From Microcaldota archaeon (GTDB lineage: Archaea > Micrarchaeota > Micrarchaeia > Micrarchaeales > CABMGC01): a stretch of 64,000 nt of DNA. Position 1 is the first letter of the stretch. Each line of letters opens with the position of its first letter. The stretch spans positions 1 to 64,000 of the forward strand of contig JAGWHD010000002.1 in NCBI GenBank assembly GCA_028866995.1, in the 5' to 3' direction. The notes beneath the pieces were generated by a model. The model did no database searches. It saw only the letters and a list, made by a program, of their open reading frames with translations, and was not told the DNA's origin. The position numbers and the translations under genes were made by a program. Shown here piece by piece: positions 8,677-17,380 of the stretch.

Positions 8677-8688
8677 GTATATAAATGC
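8677..8688. promoter_or_regulatory. Shared bidirectional TATA box: CBS protein (left) and aspS (right)
   Basis: The sequence agtatataaatg reads as TATA on both strands. The predicted leftward start is near 8657, with the ATG at 8652. The predicted rightward start is near 8709, followed by the aspS coding frame. Confidence 0.6.
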
Positions 8689-8718
8689 TCTCAGCGTTAA
8701 GTAAGGTGGGGTGTTGTC

Positions 8719-10017
8719 CTGGAGACCGCATACAGGAGCCATTACGTCAGCGAGATAAGCGCCAGCGACGACGGAAAGGAGGTCGTGCTTGCAGGATGGG
8801 TCCACGAGGTCAGGAACATAGGCAAGATAGTCTTCGTCCTGCTCAGGGACAGGACAGGAATAGCGCAGATCATCGGCAAGGAGGGGGAGACGGACCGGCA
8901 GACGCTGGCAGCGATGAACCTGCCTAAGGAGAGCGTCGTCGTAGTAAAGGGGAGGGTGAAGAAGAATGCAGAATCGAAGAAGGGATACGAGATAGTCCCG
9001 ATAGAGTTCACGAACGTAAACCCGCTGGAGAGAGGCATACCCTTCGAGGTCACGGGCAAGGTCCCTGCGGACATCGACGTGCGCCTTGACTACAGGTACA
9101 TAGACCTGAGGAGGCTCGAGACCACATCGATATTCAACATAGAGTCTACAATACTATGGGCGTTCAGGAACACGCTGGCGAAGGAGGGCTTTCTGGAGAT
9201 AAGGACGCCTGCTCTTGTCGAGGCAGCGACGGAAGGGGGAGCGGACCTGTTCTCTGTGGAGTACTTCGAGAAGAAGGCGTTCCTTGCGCAGTCGCCGCAG
9301 CTGTACAAGCAGCTCGCAGTCATAGGCGGCATGGACAGGGTGATGATGATAGTCCCTGCGTTCAGGGCGGAGAAGCACAATACCGTATACCACCTCAACG
9401 AGGTGACGCAGATGGATGCGGAGATGGGCTTCGCGGACCACAACGACGCCATAAGGATGCTAAAGAAGACATTCACGGGCATAGTCAAGGAGGTGATAAA
9501 GAGGAACTCGGCTGACCTGGAAAGGCTTGGAGTCGAGCTGAAGGTGCCCAAGGTAAAGGAGGTCACGTACAGGAGCGCGCTGAAGAAGCTCAACGCGAAC
9601 GGCATGAAGATCGAGTTCGGACAGGACCTCAACCGCGAGAACGAGGAGATGATATGCAAGCTCTTCGGCGACGCCGTGGTGCTCAAGGAGTATCCCTCTG
9701 CTGTCAGGGCATTCTACAGCATGCCAAACGGGAAGGATCCCAAGATATGCAACAGCTACGACCTGCTGTACAAGGGGCTTGAACTGGCGAGCGGCGCGCA
9801 GAGGATCCACATACCAGAGATACTCATAAACTCGATAAGGGGAAGAGGGCTGGACCCTGCGAACTTCGACTTCTACATCAACGCGTTCAAGCAGGGCGCG
9901 CCACCTCACGCGGGATGGTCCATAGGCCTGGAGAGGCTTGCGATGAAGCTGACAAACATGCAGAACATACGCGAGACCAGCCTGTTCCCGAGGGACAGGG
10001 TAAGGCTCAAGCCTTAG
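8719..10017 (+). CDS. aspS: Aspartyl-tRNA synthetase, archaeal type
   Basis: A class IIb synthetase with an N-terminal OB fold (VVLAGWVHEVRNIG), motif 2 region FRAEKHNT and a motif 3 region GWSIGLERLAMKL, ending in FPRDRVRLKP. The frame is open from 8701 but contains no ATG, GTG or TTG before GTG 8785. That GTG would delete the first OB-fold strand (AYRSHYVSEI), which is conserved in the family, so I placed the start at CTG 8719, 10 bases after a ggtg. Position 26 (Thermococcus numbering) is His, as in nondiscriminating enzymes, while the residue matching Lys85 appears to be Lys. The start is uncertain; the identity is firm. Confidence 0.9.
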   Translation: METAYRSHYVSEISASDDGKEVVLAGWVHEVRNIGKIVFVLLRDRTGIAQIIGKEGETDRQTLAAMNLPKESVVVVKGRVKKNAESKKGYEIVPIEFTNVNPLERGIPFEVTGKVPADIDVRLDYRYIDLRRLETTSIFNIESTILWAFRNTLAKEGFLEIRTPALVEAATEGGADLFSVEYFEKKAFLAQSPQLYKQLAVIGGMDRVMMIVPAFRAEKHNTVYHLNEVTQMDAEMGFADHNDAIRMLKKTFTGIVKEVIKRNSADLERLGVELKVPKVKEVTYRSALKKLNANGMKIEFGQDLNRENEEMICKLFGDAVVLKEYPSAVRAFYSMPNGKDPKICNSYDLLYKGLELASGAQRIHIPEILINSIRGRGLDPANFDFYINAFKQGAPPHAGWSIGLERLAMKLTNMQNIRETSLFPRDRVRLKP

Positions 10018-10042
10018 CGATTTAATCTTTCAAGGTGTTTCT

Positions 10043-10699
10043 GTGGAGTTCAGGCTGCTAAGCGATGGGAAGGCAAAGGAAGCGATAGAGACGCTAGAGA
10101 AGGAGTACAAGGACTCGCACTACTACCTCAACTTCAGGACCCCTGTCGACCTGGTCGCAGCTGCGATACTCTCGGCGCAGACGAGGGACGAGGTGACCAA
10201 TTCCGTTACCCCTGAACTGTTCAAAAGGTACAGAACGGCGAAGGACTACGCCTATGCAAACGAAGAGGAGCTGATAGGATACATCAAGAGGATAACCTTC
10301 GCGGGCAACAAGGCAAGGAACATGATCAAGACATTCAAGACCATAGAGGAGAGGTACAACGGAAAGGTGCCTGACAGCATGGAGCAGCTGCTTGAGCTGC
10401 CGGGAATAGGCAGGAAGACGGCGAACACCATACTGATCAACGCGTACGGGATAGTGGAGGGCATACCCGTAGACACGTGGGTGATAAAGCTATCGGGCAG
10501 GATAGGGCTCAGCAAAAGCAGGGATCCGGACGACATAGAGCAGGACCTGATGAAGACCGTAGACAGGAGGTACTGGAAGAACATAACATATGTTTTCAAG
10601 AACCACGGCAAGAAGATATGCCAGTCGCAGGTGCCCGTCTGCAGCGCGTGCATGATAAGCAGGATATGCCCAAGGAACGGGGTAACTAAGAGCAAATGA
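10043..10699 (+). CDS. nth: Endonuclease III-type DNA glycosylase/AP lyase
   Basis: A helix-hairpin-helix GPD glycosylase of normal length. The hairpin is LPGIGRKTANTIL with catalytic Lys125, and the catalytic Asp is D144 in IPVDTWV. The C-terminus binds a 4Fe-4S cluster through C-x6-C-x2-C-x5-C. It removes oxidised pyrimidines and nicks abasic sites. The GTG start at 10043 follows aaggtg (10031-10036). The EndoQ-like gene begins 1 base after the stop, so this is a repair operon. Confidence 0.95.
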   Translation: MEFRLLSDGKAKEAIETLEKEYKDSHYYLNFRTPVDLVAAAILSAQTRDEVTNSVTPELFKRYRTAKDYAYANEEELIGYIKRITFAGNKARNMIKTFKTIEERYNGKVPDSMEQLLELPGIGRKTANTILINAYGIVEGIPVDTWVIKLSGRIGLSKSRDPDDIEQDLMKTVDRRYWKNITYVFKNHGKKICQSQVPVCSACMISRICPRNGVTKSK

Positions 10700-10700
10700 C

Positions 10701-11984
10701 ATGGAGTACATAGCAGACATACACTTCCATTCTAAGTACGCAGGAGCGTGCAGCGACCAGCTCGTGCTGGAGAACATAGACAAGGCAGTAAAGGAAAAGG
10801 GGGTGGGGATAGTCGGAACAGGGGATTTCACGCATCCGCTGTGGATGAAGGAGATAAAGGAGAAGCTCGAAGGCGACAATGGCATATACCGCCTGAAAGG
10901 GTCCGATACTGGAACAAGGTTCCTGATAACAACAGAGGTGGCTACGATATTCTCCAAGGACAGCTCGGTCACCTCAAGGGGAGTCTTCGACAGGAGCGGC
11001 AACGTGAAGAAGATACACCATGTCATAATGGCGCCAAACGTCGAAGCGGCCGAGCAGCTGAACAAGGAGCTCGCAAGGTTCGGCAACCTGTCGCTCGACG
11101 GGAGGCCGCAGCTGAACATGAGCGCAGCGGAGCTCGCAGACATAGCGTTCGGTGTGGACAAGGGCATGTTCCTCTATCCGGCACATGCATGGACGCCATG
11201 GTTCGGCGTTCTCGGATCCATATCCGGGTTCGATTCTGTGGAGGACGCTTACGAAGACCAGGCGAAGCACATATACGCCATAGAGACGGGGCTCTCAGCC
11301 GACCCTGCAATGATATGGAGAGTATCGAAGTTGGACAGGTACGCGCTGCTATCCAGCAGCGACGCGCACTCGCTCCCAAAGATAGGAAGGGAAGCAGTCA
11401 TCATGGACATTGACGGGGAACTGACTTACGCAAAGATGACAGGCGCGATAAAGGAGAAGAGGCTGAAGATGACGGTCGAGTTCTATCCTGAGGAAGGCAA
11501 GTACCACTACGACGGCCATAGGAACTGCAAGGTATCAATGCCTCCTTCAGAATCGAACAAGTTCAACGGCATATGTCCTGTATGCAGGAAGAAGCTTACT
11601 CTTGGGGTCATGCACAGGGTAGAGGACCTTGCGGACAGGGAAGAGGGTTACAGGCCGAGCGGCGCAGTGCCTTTCGTCAACGCAATACCTCTCCAGGAGG
11701 TCATAGCGCACGTCCTGAAGAAGACGACGACGTCCCCTTACGTACTGAGGGCGTACGACAAGCTGGTGACGGCATTCGGCAGCGAATTCAACGTGCTGCT
11801 TAGGGGAGATGTCGAGAGGATAAGGGAGGTGGACAAGGAGACTGGGGACGCGATAGAGAGCGTCAGGGAGAACAGGGTGCACATAATACCGGGATACGAC
11901 GGCGTCTTCGGCATAATAGACATAGCCAACGAGATAAAGGAGCGGAAGGGGCAGAACGGGCAGAGCAGGATAAGCGACTTCTGA
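10701..11984 (+). CDS. Endonuclease Q-like PHP-domain DNA repair nuclease
   Basis: The 427-residue protein starts with a PHP metal-binding motif (DIHFHSKY). It has further PHP residues (GTGDFTHP, YPAHAWTPW, SSSDAHS), a zinc-binding CK...CPVC pair mid-protein and a C-terminal domain typical of archaeal EndoQ. EndoQ cleaves 5' of deaminated bases and abasic sites. The extreme C-terminus QSRISDF fits a PCNA-interacting peptide (Q-x2-I-x2-F). It is coupled to endonuclease III. Assignment to EndoQ is from domain order; activity is inferred. Confidence 0.88.
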   Translation: MEYIADIHFHSKYAGACSDQLVLENIDKAVKEKGVGIVGTGDFTHPLWMKEIKEKLEGDNGIYRLKGSDTGTRFLITTEVATIFSKDSSVTSRGVFDRSGNVKKIHHVIMAPNVEAAEQLNKELARFGNLSLDGRPQLNMSAAELADIAFGVDKGMFLYPAHAWTPWFGVLGSISGFDSVEDAYEDQAKHIYAIETGLSADPAMIWRVSKLDRYALLSSSDAHSLPKIGREAVIMDIDGELTYAKMTGAIKEKRLKMTVEFYPEEGKYHYDGHRNCKVSMPPSESNKFNGICPVCRKKLTLGVMHRVEDLADREEGYRPSGAVPFVNAIPLQEVIAHVLKKTTTSPYVLRAYDKLVTAFGSEFNVLLRGDVERIREVDKETGDAIESVRENRVHIIPGYDGVFGIIDIANEIKERKGQNGQSRISDF

Positions 11985-12010
11985 CGCAGAATCCAAACAC
12001 CTGCTATGTA

Positions 12011-12019
12011 ATTATAAAG
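12011..12019 (+). promoter_or_regulatory. TATA box for the Lon-like protease gene
   Basis: The sequence attataaag is centred 26 bases before the ATG at 12041, which predicts a leaderless mRNA. Confidence 0.6.
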
Positions 12020-12040
12020 CTTCATTCCCAATTTCCTACC

Positions 12041-13858
12041 ATGATGCCAAAACTTGCAATCCTAGCGTTCGCGGTGGTCGCCGCATTCGGCATGATTGAT
12101 GCATACACTACCTCGATACACGCTCCTGCAGTCATACTCAACCAGAGCATAGGCGAGCTGACCAACATCTCGCTCAACGTATCCAGCGGCACAGGCACAG
12201 TCTCAGTCATCGGGCCTGGCAGCGTGGGCTCAGACACGTTATACTCGGCCGAAACTGCGGCGGCTTACGCATCAGCATACGCCGGAGCCAACGAGAAGTC
12301 GCTCAACTTCACGTACGACATAAACATAAGCGGGATAAACGTATCAGGACCTAGTGCTGGCCTCGCGTTCACGCTTCTCGCGATATACGGCATCGAAAGC
12401 AAGCAGCTGCCCGGCAACTTCTCGGTAACTGGGACAATACAGTCTGACGGCAGCGTGGGGCTCGTAGGCGGCGTATACGACAAGGCGACAGCAGTCAAGC
12501 AGAAGAATCTCAAGTACCTGATAGTCCCTAACGCTGACAACGCAAGCCTGGAATACTTCATATACTACATGGCGCAGCAGGAGCTCGGCCTGCCGATAGC
12601 GCAGGCATCGACGGTCTCGCAGGCACTCGGCTACGTGTCAGGGAGCACGCCGATAAGGAGTCTGAGCTATTCGCTCATAAAGAACTACTCCGTATCCGAG
12701 CTCCCATCAGTGAGCACCACATGCAACGGCTGCGATCCGGCAGCTTTCCAGGAGCTGACCAACTACACGCTCAACTTCACCACTGCACAGGCTCTGTCAC
12801 TCTATCCTTCGAACGTATCCAACGCCTTCATAAGTGTCAAGGGAGACCTGCAGGACCAGATGCTCTCGCAGCTCGGCCAGTACAGGGCGATAGCCGACAA
12901 GGGCTACCTGTACACGGCTGCGGACCTCGCATTCCTGGACTACGTCAAGGGCTTCGTATTCGCCAACTCGTACAACATAACAGGGGAGAAGGCCATCGGC
13001 ATAATCGGCAATGTCTCTGCGTACTGCAATTCGCTAATCCCTCCACCTCTCACTGCCCAGAACTACGAGTATGTCTCAGGAGGCGAACTCAGGCAATCAT
13101 GGGCCAACATAACGATACAGGACACTGTTGCCATGGTGAACGCCAGCAGCGATTCTGACGTCGCAATAGAGGCAGTGTACAACGTCGCTCCCGCATATGC
13201 GTGGTGCAAGGCTGCTAGCGAGATGTACTCGATAGCGTCTTCCATGAACGGCACGGGAATATATGTGAGCCAGTCTCTCAAGAGCGAGGCGATGGCAGCG
13301 GTGTCGAACGTGAGCAGCTCCGGTACTCTCTATTCAAGGGCTGCGAAGCAGCTCTACAACAACGGCCAGTACATAGCTTCGTTATACAGCGCAACATATG
13401 CAAACGTCTTCTCAGGGAACCTGCCGGGCATAAGTTTCAACTCATCAAGCGACTCAGCGATGCAGGCTGCGGTAAGCAACGCGACCCTGAACGGCACAGG
13501 TGTCTGGCCGTACCAGTTCGCTCTACAATCGGGCTTCTACCTGAGGCAGGCGGAGCTGTCAGACAGCACGACTGACGCCAACAGCAACATCCAAAGCGCA
13601 TACAGCTCCATGACGCTATCTCAGAGGCTGAGCTCGGTCAACAACGACGCGCTCGCATCGATGGTCTACCTGCAGCAACAGCAAGCCAACGGAACTGCGG
13701 CTGACATAAGCGGCGAGCTCTCAGGCCTGCAGCAGCAGTTCAACAAGATATACGAGCTCTCGCTTGTCATAATACTGCTTCTGGTGATGGTGATAGTCGC
13801 GCAGTCGTTCTTCATAAACATGCTTCTCAGGAGGACGAAAAATGGCAGGAAAAGGTAG
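12041..13858 (+). CDS. Membrane-anchored Lon-like (S16) serine protease
   Basis: A 605-residue surface protein. A signal peptide (LAILAFAVVAAFGMIDA) leads into a Lon-type proteolytic domain with the Ser-Lys dyad: Ser105 in VSGPSAGLAF and Lys148 in GGVYDKATAV. No ATPase domain is present. A long, Asn/Ser-rich helical region with many N-glycosylation sequons follows, then a C-terminal membrane helix (LSLVIILLLVMVIVAQSFF) and a basic tail. This matches the predicted archaeal secreted serine protease family COG1750. The active site faces outside, so substrates would be envelope proteins. The HIT gene overlaps its end by 17 bases. Confidence 0.88.
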   Translation: MMPKLAILAFAVVAAFGMIDAYTTSIHAPAVILNQSIGELTNISLNVSSGTGTVSVIGPGSVGSDTLYSAETAAAYASAYAGANEKSLNFTYDINISGINVSGPSAGLAFTLLAIYGIESKQLPGNFSVTGTIQSDGSVGLVGGVYDKATAVKQKNLKYLIVPNADNASLEYFIYYMAQQELGLPIAQASTVSQALGYVSGSTPIRSLSYSLIKNYSVSELPSVSTTCNGCDPAAFQELTNYTLNFTTAQALSLYPSNVSNAFISVKGDLQDQMLSQLGQYRAIADKGYLYTAADLAFLDYVKGFVFANSYNITGEKAIGIIGNVSAYCNSLIPPPLTAQNYEYVSGGELRQSWANITIQDTVAMVNASSDSDVAIEAVYNVAPAYAWCKAASEMYSIASSMNGTGIYVSQSLKSEAMAAVSNVSSSGTLYSRAAKQLYNNGQYIASLYSATYANVFSGNLPGISFNSSSDSAMQAAVSNATLNGTGVWPYQFALQSGFYLRQAELSDSTTDANSNIQSAYSSMTLSQRLSSVNNDALASMVYLQQQQANGTAADISGELSGLQQQFNKIYELSLVIILLLVMVIVAQSFFINMLLRRTKNGRKR

Positions 13859-14336
13859 AAAGGGAACGGACCCGTTCTGCATAAAGGGGAAGATAGAGCA
13901 GCAGACAATATTTGAGAGCAGGCACTTCTACGCGCTGTACGACATAAGACCGGTAGTGCCAGGGCACTGTCTGCTCGTCCCGAAGAGGCACGTCCTCGAT
14001 ATGATGGAGCTCACAGTGGCCGAGACTAAGGACTTCCATAGGATAGCGGGGAAGGTCATACCTGTTCTGCTTAAGGAATATTCGAGGGAGGAGAGGTCGT
14101 ACGACCTCACTGCGCAGATAGGACCGTATTCTGGAAGGACTGTGAAGCACCTCCATTTCCATGTGCTCCCGAGGGGCAAGCGAGACGAGTACCAGAAGAG
14201 GAACGTGCACATATACCTTGACATAGAGAGCAACAGGACCAACCTCCTGCTGAACATAAAGGAGGAGGTCAGGAAGCTAAGGAAGGCGCTGGGATACCGA
14301 CAAGCGCAGAGAGCAGGAAAGCGACGAGCGCGATGA
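13842..14336 (+). CDS. HIT family nucleotide-binding protein
   Basis: The histidine triad H103-L-H105-F-H107-V is preceded by the conserved GHCLLVPKRHV segment. HIT proteins hydrolyse or transfer nucleoside phosphoramidates and dinucleotide polyphosphates. The start overlaps the protease gene by 17 bases. The last 68 bases run antisense through the 3' end of the ubiA gene, and the encoded basic tail (AQRAGKRRAR) is probably a by-product of that overlap. Confidence 0.92.
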   Translation: MAGKGRKGTDPFCIKGKIEQQTIFESRHFYALYDIRPVVPGHCLLVPKRHVLDMMELTVAETKDFHRIAGKVIPVLLKEYSREERSYDLTAQIGPYSGRTVKHLHFHVLPRGKRDEYQKRNVHIYLDIESNRTNLLLNIKEEVRKLRKALGYRQAQRAGKRRAR

Positions 14337-15147
14337 GCATCGCTGCCAGCGATACGTTCCTCATCCTGTCGTAGTCCTTCTGCTTCCTGCTGGCGATGAA
14401 GACGATTCCCGAATAGGCGAGCAGCATGTTGGTGACGAACACCATAACAGCGTAAACCGCGTTGTGGTAGAACGGCGCATATGACATGTACACGTATATG
14501 CTCATGGATATCGCGGCAAGGTACAGCAGCATCGCGGCCCATGCAGATGCCTTTATCCCGATGGCCTTCGGGAGCGTGTTCGCCTTGCGCAGCCTGTCTC
14601 CCCTGTAGTCCCTTATGGACCCGTGGACCTCCCTGGCGAAGCCGCTTATGAAAATTATCATGAAGAGCATCGCCGCTACAGGAGGCAGCTGCGCGTTGAC
14701 CACATAGGCGCCGAATATGAACGGTATTGACATGGAGAATGCTATGTACGCGTTTCCCATGACAAGCATCTCCTTGAGCCTGTAGCTGTAGAGGAGCGAG
14801 AAGGATGCGAAGAACAGGGCTATCGCGAAGCAGTAGACGTTTATCAGCGCGCTCGCCGCAACCCCTACGACCATGCATACTACTGTTATCCACAGCGCCC
14901 CATTTGGCGTTATGTCTCCTGTGACCAGGGGCCTGTTCTTCCTGTTCTTCCTGTCGACCTCTATGTCGAAGTAGTCGTTTATCGAGAACGACCCCATGCT
15001 TATGAATATCGGCGTTATCAGGCTGAGAACCATGACCGGCAGCATGGGAATCCCGCCGGAGATTATCTCTGCTGTCAGGACTGCTATGACAAGCATGATG
15101 CTGTGCTCTATCCTAGTCAGCTTGAGCACCGCTGAAAGCCTGTCCAT
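14269..15147 (-). CDS. UbiA family prenyltransferase (archaeal lipid type)
   Basis: Nine or so membrane helices with both aspartate motifs: NDYFDIEVD near residue 57 and DYRGD near residue 180. In archaea the single UbiA of this kind usually transfers a second geranylgeranyl group to geranylgeranylglyceryl phosphate in membrane lipid synthesis. That substrate is inferred. The ATG at 15147 lies 26 bases from a TATA box at 15169-15176. The 3' end overlaps the HIT gene by 68 bases tail to tail. Confidence 0.88.
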   Translation of the reverse strand: MDRLSAVLKLTRIEHSIMLVIAVLTAEIISGGIPMLPVMVLSLITPIFISMGSFSINDYFDIEVDRKNRKNRPLVTGDITPNGALWITVVCMVVGVAASALINVYCFAIALFFASFSLLYSYRLKEMLVMGNAYIAFSMSIPFIFGAYVVNAQLPPVAAMLFMIIFISGFAREVHGSIRDYRGDRLRKANTLPKAIGIKASAWAAMLLYLAAISMSIYVYMSYAPFYHNAVYAVMVFVTNMLLAYSGIVFIASRKQKDYDRMRNVSLAAMLIALVAFLLSALVGIPAPSLAS

Positions 15148-15168
15148 GGAGAACTATGCGAGCCAAAT

Positions 15169-15176
15169 CTTATAAG
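15169..15176 (-). promoter_or_regulatory. TATA box for the ubiA gene
   Basis: The sequence cttataag (palindromic) is centred 26 bases before the ATG at 15147. A leaderless mRNA is predicted. Confidence 0.6.
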
Positions 15177-15227
15177 GCGTTTGCATGCTCAACATTCTCG
15201 TCGTGCTTTGTTATTTTGCGAAGCAGG

Positions 15228-16334
15228 TCATCTGCGCGCTGAGAGTATCATCGGATCCGGATTGCCAACAACCGCGTGGACCGTTCCATCAGCGTTCTCA
15301 ATGCGAAGGTTGACTGCTCCCTCCTGCGTTCCCCTTCCGAAGTCCACCGTGTACTGGAATGGCATCATCCTACCTTTCTTCAGCTCGTACAGCGCGAGAT
15401 TCGCATTGAGGCCTCCGGGCTTGAACACTGCGCTGTACCCGTTCCATCCTCCTACTATCACAACCTCGGCGTCGTGCCTCTTGTTTACTGATATGTTCGC
15501 GCTGTCAGCCTTCTGCGGCAGCTTTATCGCAGTCCATCCTGAATCGGACGCGGGCGCGGTCCCATCACCCTCCTTGACGCTGTACGCATAGTACACGACC
15601 GGATGGCTCATCTCCACCTTCACCCGTATGCCCAGCCTTATGCTCATCGGCGTGGCGTACTGCCTTGTCTCGGTGATCGGGACGTCGAGCATCGCATCCT
15701 TCTTGCCCATCCTCGTTGTCCCGTGGTCCCATGAGCTCATCCATACGCCGTTCTTCTTGTTCAGCGTCAGCCAGTCGTTCCATGTCTCTGTTCCGAATGT
15801 TATTGTATGATTTGCCGTGTCTATCTTAGCAACCGCCTGCAGCCAGTCAGTGTGCGCCTTTCCGTCGTGCACGCTCCTGACAGTCGCGTTGAGCTGCACT
15901 GAAAAGCTCTTCTTCGGATTGCCCTTGAAAAGCTTTGTCAGAGGGTTCTTCTTCGCATCCGGCCTCAGCGTGCTCCTCTCCATGACGATAGGAGCGTTGA
16001 ACGTGACCGTGCCTGCAACGCCTTTAGTGTATTCGGTTGTCATGCTGGGCACGCTGACTCCCTTCCTGCCGCTGATGGCCTTTTCGGCCAGCTCTGCCGG
16101 TATGGTATAACTGTACTGCGGCGGGTTCCCGTAGCTTGCGATGCCGGTAGGAAGGGAAAGCGGGGCCGATATCGCAATGAGCGACTTCAGCGCTACCGCA
16201 TCATGCCTATGCTCGTACCTGTATACCAGGCCTCCTGCGGCCACGGCAAGGGCGAGGCCTGCGGCAATGCTGCCTCTAAGAACCTTGTCGAACGCGTTCC
16301 TGCGGGGCCTGTCCGGATCGTGCATCCTGTGCAT
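15228..16334 (-). CDS. Membrane-anchored extracellular beta-rich protein, unknown function
   Basis: I do not recognise the family. A basic N-terminus (HDPDRPRRNAFDKVLRG) precedes one membrane helix (SIAAGLALAVAAGGLVY), so the rest should lie outside the cell. The outer part is rich in strands, Trp and Tyr, with the stretch TDWLQAVAKIDTANHTITFG followed by WNDWLTLNKKNGVW. The general look recalls thermopsin-like acid proteases, but I could not align catalytic residues. The ATG at 16334 is about 32 bases from the TATA box at 16361-16372; a GTG at 16346 is the alternative. Confidence 0.7.
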   Translation of the reverse strand: MHRMHDPDRPRRNAFDKVLRGSIAAGLALAVAAGGLVYRYEHRHDAVALKSLIAISAPLSLPTGIASYGNPPQYSYTIPAELAEKAISGRKGVSVPSMTTEYTKGVAGTVTFNAPIVMERSTLRPDAKKNPLTKLFKGNPKKSFSVQLNATVRSVHDGKAHTDWLQAVAKIDTANHTITFGTETWNDWLTLNKKNGVWMSSWDHGTTRMGKKDAMLDVPITETRQYATPMSIRLGIRVKVEMSHPVVYYAYSVKEGDGTAPASDSGWTAIKLPQKADSANISVNKRHDAEVVIVGGWNGYSAVFKPGGLNANLALYELKKGRMMPFQYTVDFGRGTQEGAVNLRIENADGTVHAVVGNPDPMILSARR

Positions 16335-16360
16335 ATTGACATCCACATTGCCGCGTTTTT

Positions 16361-16372
16361 CATATTTATACG
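16361..16372 (-). promoter_or_regulatory. TATA box for the 15228-16334 gene
   Basis: On the reverse strand this reads cgtataaatatg, with a predicted transcript start near 16340. Confidence 0.55.
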
Positions 16373-16471
16373 TTTGAAGCCATTAGACATTAGTCGTTGT
16401 ATAACGGATACGCGGCCAAGAGTAAAGGGTTAATAACATTAGCTGAACAATTATTCTGCTTTGGGGAGCAG

Positions 16472-17380
16472 ATGGCTGCGAAAGAGGTAGGCATAGTAGG
16501 CCTAGGGAAGATGGGCAAGAACATAGCCCTGAACATGCTCAAGCATGGATACAGGGTAGTCGCGCACAACAGGTCCAGGGCTCCATTGGACGAGGTTATC
16601 AAGGCGGGAGCCGAGGAGGCAGTCTCATTCTCCGATTTCAAGGCAAAGCTGGGCAAGAAAAGGATTGTCTGGGTCATGCTGCCTGCGGGCACTGTAACTG
16701 ACAACGCGTTCAGCGACCTCTCGAACGTGCTTGAGAAGGACGACATAGTCATAGACGGATCAAATTCAATGTACAAGGACTCCGCGAGAAGGACAGAGCA
16801 GATGAAGGGCAAGGGGATAACCGTGCTCGACGCAGGCTGCAGCGGCGGCCCATCAGGAGCGCTCAACGGCATGTCTATAATGGTAGGAGGAGACAAGGCG
16901 GCATTCTCCGAATGCGAGCAGCTTTTCAAGGACCTCAGCGTTGCGAACGGCCTGCTTTACACCGGGCCTTCAGGCTCCGGCCATTTCGTCAAGATGGTGC
17001 ACAACGCGATAGAGTACGGAATGATGGAATCTATAGCAGAGGGCTTCGAGCTGATGAAGAGCGGCCCCTACAAGGAGCTGCAGCTGGCAGACATCGCAAA
17101 GCTATGGAACAACGGCTCAGTGATCAGAGGATACCTGATAGACCTGACGGAGAAAGGGCTGAGAGGCGATGGCGAGCTTGCGGGCTTCAACCCGCAGGTA
17201 GAGGACAAGGGGGAGGGCAGGTACGCGGTTGCTGCAGCTGTCGAGTACGGTGTGTCGTTCAACGCGATAACAGAAGCGCTTTACGTCAGGTTCTCGTCAA
17301 GGAACGGTTACATGTTCGGGAACAGGCTGCTATCGGCAATGAGGCACGGCTTCGGAGGGCACGAAGCGGCCAAGAAGTAG
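16472..17380 (+). CDS. gnd: 6-phosphogluconate dehydrogenase (decarboxylating), short form
   Basis: The Rossmann motif VGIVGLGKMGKNIALNM, the DAGCSGGPSGA substrate loop and the catalytic Lys/His-type segment GSGHFVKMVHNAIEYGMM mark the short, roughly 300-residue 6PGDH class. It would oxidise 6-phosphogluconate to ribulose 5-phosphate with CO2 release. ATG 16472 gives the family N-terminus and follows gggga (16463-16467). The frame upstream to 16397 is not conserved-looking. The stop codon abuts the next start, so it is an operon with the Gfo/Idh/MocA gene. Confidence 0.92.
   Translation: MAAKEVGIVGLGKMGKNIALNMLKHGYRVVAHNRSRAPLDEVIKAGAEEAVSFSDFKAKLGKKRIVWVMLPAGTVTDNAFSDLSNVLEKDDIVIDGSNSMYKDSARRTEQMKGKGITVLDAGCSGGPSGALNGMSIMVGGDKAAFSECEQLFKDLSVANGLLYTGPSGSGHFVKMVHNAIEYGMMESIAEGFELMKSGPYKELQLADIAKLWNNGSVIRGYLIDLTEKGLRGDGELAGFNPQVEDKGEGRYAVAAAVEYGVSFNAITEALYVRFSSRNGYMFGNRLLSAMRHGFGGHEAAKK

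Noticed and set aside
15228-16334. Thermopsin or other acid protease
   Set aside because: Only a vague likeness of Trp/Tyr-rich strands; no catalytic residues could be placed, so it was left as unknown.
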